Shown in pieces: positions 1 to 7,162 of a stretch of 64,000 bases of DNA. A program made the position numbers and the translations under genes. The stretch covers positions 48,000 through 111,999 of the forward strand of contig JAEXXM010000058.1 of assembly GCA_023405815.1 (NCBI GenBank). The letters are read 5' to 3'. Source of the DNA: Pseudomonadota bacterium (GTDB lineage: Bacteria > Pseudomonadota > Alphaproteobacteria > Rhizobiales > Hyphomicrobiaceae). Every line of letters starts with the position of its first letter. Position 1 is the first letter of the stretch. The notes under the pieces are model-generated. The model was not told the origin of the DNA and did no database searches. It was given only the letters and a program-made list of their open reading frames with translations.

Positions 1-376
1 CGGAACGCGCGATGTCCGTTGCAGAAACTGTCGATGTTCCCGTCGTGCTGTCGCGCAACTCCGCTGCCACGGTAGACGGCGAGCGCGCGCGACCCGAGGT
101 ATCCGATCCGGCAGACGCAGCCGCCGGCGTATTGGCAGCAGATTTGGGCTGCGCCGACTTCTTTTTGGCGACCGACTTCTTCTTTTGCTGAGTGGCGACG
201 ACTTCCAAGCTCGGCAGAGTTTGCGATGGTGCCGGCTCTGGGGCCTTGGCCGCCGGGGCGTCCGCCGAGGGAGCTTCGGACGAGGGCGGAGTCTCTGTTT
301 GCTGTTGCGCGAAAGCCGGGCCGACAAAAACTAGAAGCGCAAGAATCGCCGCGATACGCATCACCACACCACGCAT
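1..376 (-). CDS. TonB-dependent receptor, N-terminal fragment (runs off left edge)
   Basis: Reading the minus strand from an ATG at 376 gives 125 codons open to the window edge. Residues 1-23 form a signal peptide ending in PAFA. Next comes an Ala/Pro-rich stretch, then SLEVVAT (about 56-62), which looks like a TonB box, and a Lys-rich linker (QQKKKSVAKKKSAQPK). The end, TVSATDIARS, resembles the start of a plug domain. This order is typical of alphaproteobacterial TonB-dependent receptors that import siderophores, cobalamin or other ligands across the outer membrane. The barrel and ligand specificity are outside the window. A second in-frame ATG at 361 is possible; neither start has a strong ribosome site. 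Confidence 0.7.
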   Translation of the reverse strand, partial: MRGVVMRIAAILALLVFVGPAFAQQQTETPPSSEAPSADAPAAKAPEPAPSQTLPSLEVVATQQKKKSVAKKKSAQPKSAANTPAAASAGSDTSGRARSPSTVAAELRDSTTGTSTVSATDIARS

Positions 377-578
377 TACAACACAACGCACCCGGAGCTT
401 ACACCGGATTCCTGACTATCGTAGTAATGAATGTGGCGCAGACATTTTCAGACGTGAAGTGCAGGGGCGCCACACCGGTCTGACAATCGCGTGCAAGATG
501 CGCTCGGCTCACCTCGCACGGCGGTTCCGCGAATATGCGCTCGTCATCCGTTGATCGCGCGTACCGTCCGCTGAGGGC

Positions 579-1502
579 TCACTGCGGAAGACTTGTGGTA
601 TGCGCCTGCTGATCCGCTTTTGCGCCGTCGTCGGTCCATTCAGGTGGAAAGCCGAATTTGCCTGCCACCATGTCGGTCACGCCTTTGCGTCCGAACGCAT
701 CGCACGCGGCCTCTTTAGGCGCCCCGCCGAACTTCGACTTCAGGCGGTGCATGTAAGGGAGTGACGGCCATTTGAACTTGAATGGATCCTCACCCGTGAC
801 CATGAGCTCGCTGAAATCATCGCCGAAGTCTGAGGCAAGTTCGTAGGCATCTCCGACTCGGGAAACCCGCGTTGCGTTGCCGAAGAAGGAGCTGGCGCCT
901 TTCGCCCATAGCATCGCGGCCTTCTGCTGGCCGGTCGGATCGATTGCCTCGCCTTCCAATGCAATCCCGCCCAAACCTATCGGAACGCGCACCGACGGGA
1001 TCGGGACCGACGTTTCTAGAACGCCGGTGTGGCTCAGGACGGATTTGCCGACATCGATGACCGTGGAGGTCGCGGCCGCCACCTCGTCCGTAGGGACGAT
1101 GCTCGCGATGGTCACGTGTACGGCAAGGTCAGCCGTATGGGGCGACGAGACGATGTGGAAGCGATCGCTGAGGGCGATGCAGACCGAGCGGTCCACCGCG
1201 TTGGCAACCAGTCGCCGGTCCCGCGCGGAAAGCTTGGCTAAGGCGGCGTCCGCGGAATAGGAGGTCGGAACAATGAACACCGTCTTGGCTGCCAGCACCG
1301 CGTCCTTGTCGACGTGCACGCGGGATTTGCGCCCGTTGAACTTGCTATCGGCGGGCTGCAGCCCCTCGTAGGAGGACAGCGAGCCCGTCTGCTGTAGGGG
1401 TACCGTGGCGCATGCAGAGACGAGAGGCAGCAGCGACAACATGAGACACGAGCGAACTCCCCCTGTCCGTGCTCGAGCAAATTCGATCGTCCGAAGCGCC
1501 AT
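579..1502 (-). CDS. DUF3313-type lipoprotein
   Basis: A 307-residue protein with a type II signal peptide: basic N-terminus, hydrophobic segment LMLSLLPL and lipobox VSAC with the acylated Cys at about residue 31. The mature part contains FIVPTSYSAD and a central region (VHVTIASIVPTDEV) with the layout of DUF3313 lipoproteins, whose role is unknown. A Gly-rich segment (about 170-190) and the Phe/Trp-rich FKFKWPSLPYMHRL follow. It is probably anchored in the inner leaflet of the outer membrane or at the inner membrane. A purine-rich AGGGGGAT sits a few bases before the ATG. The TonB receptor lies 200 bp downstream on the same strand, but a functional link is not shown. The family call is moderate; secretion as a lipoprotein is firmer. 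Confidence 0.65.
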   Translation of the reverse strand: MALRTIEFARARTGGVRSCLMLSLLPLVSACATVPLQQTGSLSSYEGLQPADSKFNGRKSRVHVDKDAVLAAKTVFIVPTSYSADAALAKLSARDRRLVANAVDRSVCIALSDRFHIVSSPHTADLAVHVTIASIVPTDEVAAATSTVIDVGKSVLSHTGVLETSVPIPSVRVPIGLGGIALEGEAIDPTGQQKAAMLWAKGASSFFGNATRVSRVGDAYELASDFGDDFSELMVTGEDPFKFKWPSLPYMHRLKSKFGGAPKEAACDAFGRKGVTDMVAGKFGFPPEWTDDGAKADQQAHTTSLPQ

Positions 1503-1860
1503 CGGGCATCCCCCTGTTCCCTAGACAGGCAGACCTACCGACGTAGCTTTGCTGGTGTGTTGCTCGAATATGGCCCCTGAGGGACTTTATGGGAAAAGGC
1601 CGACGGCGCGGCGGGGGAAGCGCGCCTCACGCGACAGGGGGGCTGCAAAGACAATCTTCCTCGGAAAGCCCGATTAGCCTTCCGCCCGCGATGGACGCAC
1701 CCCAGCCCGGAGAATCGCCCTGGCCGGGAATTCACTCCATCGAATAGCGGGAACAAAACCCCACCCGGCGATGATTTATCTTCCAAGTCCATTGCCGATG
1801 TAACGCCACCCGCACTCCGACCGAGTACTCCACCGACAAAAGAGATCGGGGAGGAGTGAG
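1503..1860. other. Intergenic region, 358 bp, no gene seen
   Basis: This stretch separates two divergent genes, the lipoprotein gene on the minus strand and the YHS-like gene on the plus strand, so it must hold both promoters. I see no convincing conserved ORF. Its 3' end carries a strong Shine-Dalgarno sequence, GGGGAGGAG, just before the ATG at 1861. Confidence 0.5.
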
Positions 1861-2556
1861 ATGCTCAGCGGATCACTGCGAAGCATGGTTTTCCTTGCGG
1901 CTCTCGCCACCACGCCAATCGTTCCTTCCCGGGGGGCCGAGCCCGAGTTCGGCGGCCAGTGCGCGATGGGCCTCGCCGAGGGCAAGCGGATCAAGACCGA
2001 CTGCCGAGTCAACTGGATGGCGCCGGACGGCCGGCTATTCTGCTTTGGCAATGAGGATTCGAAGGCCGTTTTCCTCAAAGACCCTGAGAGCAACATTCGC
2101 AGGGCCGCCGAGCAGTTCGCCATGGAGGATGAGGGCTCGTCGGCCGACGAGATGGGCAAGTATTCCGCCGACGACGTCCGAGCATTCATTGAAGGCGAGA
2201 TCGCGGCGGCTGCCGCGCAGAACGGCGGTCTGTTTCCGGTGGACGACTCCGTGCTCGGAAGGACCCTCTCGCTCAAGCTGGTTGCGGTCGATTTCGTGCG
2301 CACGCTGCACGGCTACGGGTTCTTCCCGAATGTCGTCTTTGCCGACAGCACCGATCCCGACAAGAAATATCAGGTCGACTTCTGGGTGAAGCCAAAGGGC
2401 GGCAAGCTGCGCATCGTCGATGTCCGCATCTACAAGGCGCCGCGCAAGGAGGGCGACAAGTGGGTGCAGATGACCCGCCAGCCCAAGCCGTGGTGGTGGA
2501 TACCGGCCTCCGAGCACCCCGGCGAAAGCGAGATCAAGCGCGGCTGGAGATCATGA
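1861..2556 (+). CDS. Secreted YHS-like protein with C-terminal paralogous module
   Basis: A 231-residue protein, with its start fixed by GGGGAGGAG before the ATG. Residues 1-25 look like a signal peptide (FLAALATTPIVPSRGA). Residues 30-82 resemble a YHS domain: C34-A-M-G-L, C48, then DGRLFCFGNEDSKAVFLKDP, matching the usual Cys pair, the FCS-like strand and the K.FL.DP end. YHS domains often bind metal or accompany metal proteins. Residues 129-213 form a second module (LSLKLVAVDFVR, YQVDFW, VDVRIYKAP, KWVQM) that recurs in the next gene, which starts inside this stop codon (ATGA). Function is unknown; a periplasmic metal-related role is only an inference from the YHS-like part. Confidence 0.7.
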   Translation: MLSGSLRSMVFLAALATTPIVPSRGAEPEFGGQCAMGLAEGKRIKTDCRVNWMAPDGRLFCFGNEDSKAVFLKDPESNIRRAAEQFAMEDEGSSADEMGKYSADDVRAFIEGEIAAAAAQNGGLFPVDDSVLGRTLSLKLVAVDFVRTLHGYGFFPNVVFADSTDPDKKYQVDFWVKPKGGKLRIVDVRIYKAPRKEGDKWVQMTRQPKPWWWIPASEHPGESEIKRGWRS

Positions 2557-2897
2557 GCGCGCTCCACGAGCACATCGTCTCAGAGCGCGCCAAGGGCGGG
2601 GGCACCTACAAACTGAAGGACGACAAAACGGGAGAAGAGCTCTCGCTCGAGTTCGTCGGCATCCACCAACCGGTGCGCAAGCTGAAACAGGATGGCAGGT
2701 TCTTCGCCTGTACAGACTTCCGCAAAGCCGGGAGCAAGGACGAGTACTACGACATCGATTTCTGGCTGGACGAGAAATCGGGCAAGATCACGGTGGGCGA
2801 TGTGCGCGTGCACAAGGTGCCGACGCTCGAGGATGGCAACTACGTGCAGATACCGCGCTACTCGTTCGACCCAACGACGTTCGAAATCGTACCTTGA
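2553..2897 (+). CDS. Small protein paralogous to the C-terminus of the preceding gene
   Basis: A 114-residue protein whose ATG overlaps the previous stop codon (ATGA), indicating translational coupling. It has no signal peptide. Residues 24-102 match the C-terminal module of the upstream protein in order: LSLEFVGIHQPVR, FFACTDFR, YYDIDFW, VGDVRVHKVP, GNYVQIPRY. I recall similar short proteins encoded near YHS-domain proteins, but no named function. The pair looks like one ancestral module kept both as a stand-alone cytosolic protein and as a domain of an exported YHS protein. Longer in-frame starts upstream exist, but the overlap start is more likely. Confidence 0.7.
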   Translation: MSALHEHIVSERAKGGGTYKLKDDKTGEELSLEFVGIHQPVRKLKQDGRFFACTDFRKAGSKDEYYDIDFWLDEKSGKITVGDVRVHKVPTLEDGNYVQIPRYSFDPTTFEIVP

Positions 2898-2932
2898 TCC
2901 TGCTGGCAGGTCGCATCGCCTTCGGGGGAGTG

Positions 2933-4162
2933 TCAACGCACCTCGGCCGTCATGCCGGGCGGCGCCTTCATCCAACGGTAGCCGTCGACACCCTCCCTAT
3001 AGCCGACTTCATAGAGCGCCCGCATATAGGTGCGATCGAACGGTTCCGCGCTCTTGACGTTGAACGAGCGCGGTATTGTGGCGAGATTGAACTCGATCCC
3101 GTCCCGCGCTGTCGTCGTGTAGATGCGATAGAGATCGCCGATGCCCTGGTTCTTGATCAGCGTCGAGATCGATCGCCCCGCCGTCGCGATCACCTTGTCG
3201 TCGACCGACTCCCACTCGGGCGTGATCTTCCCGTTGCGAAGGATGAAGAGCCGGCGCGCGACACGCAGGCCCGCGGCGCGATCGATGTCCTTGAACGCGA
3301 GCGCCGTGGGCGCCAGGAACACCTGCTGTGTGACGCCGCCGTCTACGTGCATCTCGTCGTAGTCCTTGCCGTTCGCACGCACCTGGATGCGGACCGGCGG
3401 AAAGGCACCCGGAATCGAGGCCGAGGCGAGCAAAATCTTCCGGAACAGCGACAGAGCCTCCGGGTGGCCGCTCATGGCGATGCGGCCCATGTCCCACAGC
3501 ACCGGGCGCTCCGCGTCGAGATTGGTCGTGCAGATGAGAAGCACGCGGCCCTTCATGCGCTCCGCCGCGATCTCGCGCAGGAACTCCCGGTCAACGTACT
3601 TGGCGATGAGGCGGGCGAGCGGCGCACTGTCCGCCAGCGCAGGGCCGCCGAATATCCCCGAAAGAATATCTTCACTAAGGATGTCGTCGCGCCCATATTG
3701 GGTGAACATGGCCTTCAGCTCGGGATCCCTGTGAGGCCCGAGAAATGCGAACGGAGCGATTAGCGCTCCGGCGCTTACGCCCGTAACGAGGTCGAACTCC
3801 GGTCTTGTTCCTGCTGCCGTCCACCCGGTGAGCAGACCGGCACCGAATGCACCGTCTTCCGCGCCACCCGATATCGCCAGAAAATTCGACACCGGATGCG
3901 CATTGGAGCGCTCGATTGCCGCTTTCCCTCGAAGCTTGAGTTCGGCGCTGACCATTGCCTGAAGCTGCGAAGGCGGCGCATCGCCCCAGATGCGCACCCC
4001 GTCCATGCCCGACAGCTCGGCCTTCTCGACGAGCTTCTCGGGCAGCGCATTGCGCGGCAAGGTCGCCGCACAGCCGGCCGTTACCGCTGCGATCAAGAGG
4101 ATGAAAGTAGTGCGGAGGGCAGACTGCAGACCGCGTATGGCTCGCTGAGCTTCGACCTGCAT
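2933..4162 (-). CDS. Patatin-like phospholipase lipoprotein
   Basis: A 409-residue protein. The N-terminus is a lipoprotein signal with lipobox VTAGC (Cys31). The patatin domain follows: oxyanion-hole segment SGGAEDGAFGAG, nucleophile elbow GVSAG (catalytic Ser) and the HVDGG motif carrying the catalytic Asp. Patatin-like enzymes are Ser-Asp dyad acyl hydrolases acting on phospholipids or lipid esters. All catalytic motifs are intact, so an active lipid hydrolase anchored to an envelope membrane is predicted. It lies 25 bp downstream of the TetR gene on the same strand and may be co-transcribed with it. The start has a GCGGGGGTAG ribosome site. Confidence 0.85.
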   Translation of the reverse strand: MQVEAQRAIRGLQSALRTTFILLIAAVTAGCAATLPRNALPEKLVEKAELSGMDGVRIWGDAPPSQLQAMVSAELKLRGKAAIERSNAHPVSNFLAISGGAEDGAFGAGLLTGWTAAGTRPEFDLVTGVSAGALIAPFAFLGPHRDPELKAMFTQYGRDDILSEDILSGIFGGPALADSAPLARLIAKYVDREFLREIAAERMKGRVLLICTTNLDAERPVLWDMGRIAMSGHPEALSLFRKILLASASIPGAFPPVRIQVRANGKDYDEMHVDGGVTQQVFLAPTALAFKDIDRAAGLRVARRLFILRNGKITPEWESVDDKVIATAGRSISTLIKNQGIGDLYRIYTTTARDGIEFNLATIPRSFNVKSAEPFDRTYMRALYEVGYREGVDGYRWMKAPPGMTAEVR

Positions 4163-4187
4163 GAACTGCTACCCCCGCTAACTCAGC

Positions 4188-4844
4188 TTACTTTTTCGGA
4201 CGATTGCCCCGCGCCGGCACGCACCCGTCAGGCGCGAGCAGACCATTGAGAAGCAGATCGACGGCCGACTGGATGTACTGTTCGGTATCGAGCGGCCTGC
4301 GCTCGGCAAACAGCAGCTTCCAAATGTGAATGGAGAGCGCGGGGCCCATCAGCAGCTCGGGGAAGTCGACCGCTCGGCTCGCACGGAAAACGCCCGTCTC
4401 GATCCCCCGCTGCACTCGCTGTCGCAGCTTCTCCAGGATAGGAGCGATGAAGCTTTCAAAGTGCTCATCGACAAGCACAGGAAAGCGCATTGCCTCCGAG
4501 ATCAGCAAGCGCAGGAACTCTTGCGAGCGCCGATCGTCGACGCACGCATGGAAGAGAGAGACGAGGTCGGCGCGGATCGAATCAGCGGTCGGCTCACTCT
4601 CATCTTCGACAACGGGGGCGATTCGTGCGTGCAAGTCCTTGCCGCACTCATGCGCCAGCGCCTCAAAGAGGCGCTCCTTGCTCTCGAAGTAGACGTAGAT
4701 CGTCCCCTTCGTGACGCCGGCGCGCGCCGCCACGTCCTCAAGACGCGTCGCTGCATAGCCGTGCAGCGCGAATTCCTCGAACGCCGCATCCAGAATTTCG
4801 CTCGGCCGCTCCGCCTTGCGCCGTGCCCTCGTGGCTCCCGCCAT
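4188..4844 (-). CDS. TetR/AcrR family transcriptional regulator
   Basis: A 218-residue regulator. The N-terminal helix-turn-helix (about 20-65) reads ILDAAFEEFALHGYAATRLEDVAARAGVT, in pieces KGTIYVYF and SKERLFEAL, the classic TetR signature. The C-terminal helical part binds the inducer or dimerises. I place the start at 4844, where GGGGAGGAAACAAG precedes the ATG; a longer form from 4883 lacks this site. It is divergent from the efflux operon at 4974, and a perfect inverted repeat lies between them (4904-4933). By analogy with AcrR, it should repress the adaptor/RND genes and probably itself. The inducer is unknown. Confidence 0.9.
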   Translation of the reverse strand: MAGATRARRKAERPSEILDAAFEEFALHGYAATRLEDVAARAGVTKGTIYVYFESKERLFEALAHECGKDLHARIAPVVEDESEPTADSIRADLVSLFHACVDDRRSQEFLRLLISEAMRFPVLVDEHFESFIAPILEKLRQRVQRGIETGVFRASRAVDFPELLMGPALSIHIWKLLFAERRPLDTEQYIQSAVDLLLNGLLAPDGCVPARGNRPKK

Positions 4845-4903
4845 CTTGTTTCCTCCCCCGCGACGCCCTGTCCAATAGTCCACCGCCGGCAGCCCCGATA
4901 GGT

Positions 4904-4933
4904 TATTATTGACTTACCAGTCAGTCAATAATA
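4904..4933. promoter_or_regulatory. Probable TetR operator: 11-bp perfect inverted repeat
   Basis: The arms are TATTATTGACT (4904-4914) and AGTCAATAATA (4923-4933), separated by TACCAGTC. The core GACT...AGTCAGTCAA resembles operators of many AcrR-type TetR regulators. It lies between the divergent tetR (ATG 4844) and adaptor (ATG 4974) genes, where one dimer or dimer pair could shut off both. Assignment to this TetR is inference from position. Confidence 0.7.
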
Positions 4934-4973
4934 GAACGCGACCAGGTCACGGATTTCAGGGAGCGGGGAAGCG

Positions 4974-6071
4974 ATGCGGGGGTCTCGAAGGCTTAGCATA
5001 CTGAAATCGTTACCATTATTTGCTGCCGCCCTATCCGTCGGCGCTTGCAGCGAGAGTGAAGTCGCTAGTCCCAAGCCGGTGCCGCTCGTGCGCGCCGAAG
5101 TCGTCTCCAAGGTGCGCTACGCGCCGACCACCTGCCTGACCGGCGAGGTCAAAGCGCGGGTACAGACGAACCTCTCGTTCCGCGTCTCTGGCCGCATCAT
5201 CGAACGCAGCGCCGAGGTCGGCGACCACGTCGGACCCGACAAAATCCTTGCCCGCATCGACCCGACGGAGCAGCGCGCCGACGTGGTGGCAGCAGAGGCA
5301 TCGGTTCAGTCGTCGGAGGCACGTGTCCGACAGACTGCCGCTGCCTTCGAGCGCCAGAAGGCACTGATCAAGGACGGCTTCACGACCCAGCGCGATTACG
5401 ATCAGGCCGAGGAGGCTCTGCGCACGGCCGAGGGGTCCCTCGAGGCAGCGAAGGCCCAGCTCGGCAGCGCCCGCGATGCGCTGTCCTTTACCGACCTGCG
5501 CCCCGGCGCTGCCGGCATCATCACCGCGCGCAACGCCGAGGTGGGCCAGGTGGCCCAGGCCGCGCAGACCATGTTCACGCTGGCCGAGGACGGTGCCCGC
5601 GATGCCGTCTTTCACGTCTACGAAGCGGCCTTCCTGCACAAGGTCGCGTCCGACACCGTGACGCTATCCCTCGTCTCCGACCCCAAGGTCGCCGCGCGCG
5701 GCGTCGTGCGCGAAGTGTCCCCAAGTGCCGACACCACGTCCGGCACCGTGCGCGTCAAGGTCTCGATCACCGAGCCGCCGACAGAATTTGCGCTCGGCTC
5801 CGTTGTGTTCGGTTGCGCGACTTTGGAGCCGCGGGAGGTCGTGCTCCTCCCCTCGGGCGCACTGACCAGTCTTGCAGGCACTCCCGCGGTCTGGGTCGTT
5901 GATCCCAAGACATCCGAAGTCTCGCTCAAGCCTGTGACGGTCGCGTCCTACGAAACGCACCGGGTTGTCATCGACTCCGGTCTCGATCCGGGGGAGCGCG
6001 TCATCACCGCCGGGGCCAAGATGCTCCGCCCCAAACAAATCGTAACACTAGCCGCGGGCGAATCCTCATGA
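4974..6071 (+). CDS. RND efflux periplasmic adaptor, first of two (TriA-like)
   Basis: A 365-residue membrane fusion protein with lipoprotein signal LSVGAC (Cys25). It has the usual adaptor order: first beta strand (CLTGEVKARVQTNLSFRVSG), lipoyl half (EVGDHVGPDKILARIDPTEQRADV), alpha-helical hairpin rich in Ala/Glu (about 100-160), second lipoyl half (LRPGAAGIITARNAEVGQV), beta barrel, and membrane-proximal domain (WVVDPKTSEVSLKPVTV). Adaptors bridge an inner-membrane RND pump to an outer-membrane channel. It is first in a three-gene operon; the next gene starts within its stop codon (ATGA). GGGAGCGGGGAAG precedes the start. Two consecutive adaptors point to a TriABC-type pump. Confidence 0.88.
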   Translation: MRGSRRLSILKSLPLFAAALSVGACSESEVASPKPVPLVRAEVVSKVRYAPTTCLTGEVKARVQTNLSFRVSGRIIERSAEVGDHVGPDKILARIDPTEQRADVVAAEASVQSSEARVRQTAAAFERQKALIKDGFTTQRDYDQAEEALRTAEGSLEAAKAQLGSARDALSFTDLRPGAAGIITARNAEVGQVAQAAQTMFTLAEDGARDAVFHVYEAAFLHKVASDTVTLSLVSDPKVAARGVVREVSPSADTTSGTVRVKVSITEPPTEFALGSVVFGCATLEPREVVLLPSGALTSLAGTPAVWVVDPKTSEVSLKPVTVASYETHRVVIDSGLDPGERVITAGAKMLRPKQIVTLAAGESS

Positions 6072-7162
6072 AACCAATTGAGCTGCCACGCCTTCGCCCT
6101 CTCGCGCTGCTGACGCTCGTCGCGCTGTCGGGTTGCGACGAGGCCAAGGACAGTCCCGTACCCCCGCCACGGCCGGTCCTAACCGTCGTCGTCGACGGCA
6201 GCCACGCCGATCGCCGCGCCTTTGCTGGCACCGTCGAGCCCCGCTACCGCACCGACCTGAGCTTCCGCGTCCTTGGCCGCATCGTCGCGCGCGATGTCGA
6301 GGTCGGCGACATTGTCCGCAAGGGCCAGCGCGTTGCCGCCCTCGACCCCACCGCGCTGGAGCTGGCCGTCCGCAGCCAGCGAGCCGCCCTCGCCAATGCG
6401 CAAGCCTCGCTCGCGAATGCCACTGCGATCGCGGAGCGCCAGCGTACCCTGCGCGATCGCAACGTTACGGCACAGGCCACTTTCGAGGCGGCAGAGCAGA
6501 CGCGCATCGCCGCCGAGGCAGAGGTTACGCAATCGCAGTCCAATCTGGCCAAGAGCGAGGAGCAGCTTTCCTATGCGGAGCTGCGCAGCGACTTCGATGG
6601 TGTCGTCACCGCTATCGGCGCCGAGGTAGGTCAGGTCGTCGGCGTCGGTCAGACCGTCGTCACGGTTGCCCGGCCCGACGTCCGCGAGGCGGTCGTCGAT
6701 GTTCCCGAAACCGTCGGTAACGACATATCGCCGGGCACCCAGTTCGAGGTCGCGCTGCAGCTCGACGAGCGGGTGCGTACATCGGGCGTTCTGCGCGAGA
6801 TAGCGCCTGAGGCCGACAGTGTGACGCGATCGCGGCGCGCGCGCATCACGCTCTCCAATCCACCCGACACGTTCCGCCTCGGAACCACGGTGACCGTCCG
6901 GATGAAGCCCGAGGCGAACGCACTGCAGAACGTGCATCTGCCCTCGTCCGCCGTCCTGCAGAAGGAAGATAAGGCGGTCGTCTTCGTCGTCAACGAGGAG
7001 AACCGAACCGTTTCCGAGGTGCCGGTGAAGGTGCTCGGACACAGCGAAGGATCGGTCGTCGTGTCAGGAATTCTGAAGCCGGGCTCGCGTGTCGTCTCGG
7101 CAGGGCTCAAGAGCCTCAATGCCGGTGAGCCCGTGCGGCTCGACGTCGGAGCGACCCGCTGA
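6068..7162 (+). CDS. RND efflux periplasmic adaptor, second of two (TriB-like)
   Basis: A 364-residue membrane fusion protein, also a lipoprotein (lipobox ALSGC, Cys at about 23). The first lipoyl half is VEVGDIVRKGQRVAALDPT, a helical hairpin follows (about 95-165), and the second lipoyl half is DFDGVVTAIGAEVGQVV. The C-terminus (VFVVNEENRTVSEVPVKVLG) is the membrane-proximal domain. It is clearly paralogous to the preceding adaptor and is translationally coupled to it (ATGA) and to the permease (TGATG). In TriABC of Pseudomonas both adaptors are needed for pump function; the same is inferred here. The substrate cannot be read from sequence. Confidence 0.88.
   Translation: MKPIELPRLRPLALLTLVALSGCDEAKDSPVPPPRPVLTVVVDGSHADRRAFAGTVEPRYRTDLSFRVLGRIVARDVEVGDIVRKGQRVAALDPTALELAVRSQRAALANAQASLANATAIAERQRTLRDRNVTAQATFEAAEQTRIAAEAEVTQSQSNLAKSEEQLSYAELRSDFDGVVTAIGAEVGQVVGVGQTVVTVARPDVREAVVDVPETVGNDISPGTQFEVALQLDERVRTSGVLREIAPEADSVTRSRRARITLSNPPDTFRLGTTVTVRMKPEANALQNVHLPSSAVLQKEDKAVVFVVNEENRTVSEVPVKVLGHSEGSVVVSGILKPGSRVVSAGLKSLNAGEPVRLDVGATR

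Noticed and set aside
1535..1792. Open frames in the 1.5-1.8 kb gap
   Set aside because: Composition is random-like with many Arg, Pro and Ser, no ribosome site or domain; probably chance frames in GC-rich DNA.
4168..4177. Ten-base string CGGGGGTAGC seen three times in gaps (4168 minus, 17158, 49097)
   Set aside because: In one case it is just a ribosome binding site, and a few copies are not surprising at this GC content; no shared context was found.
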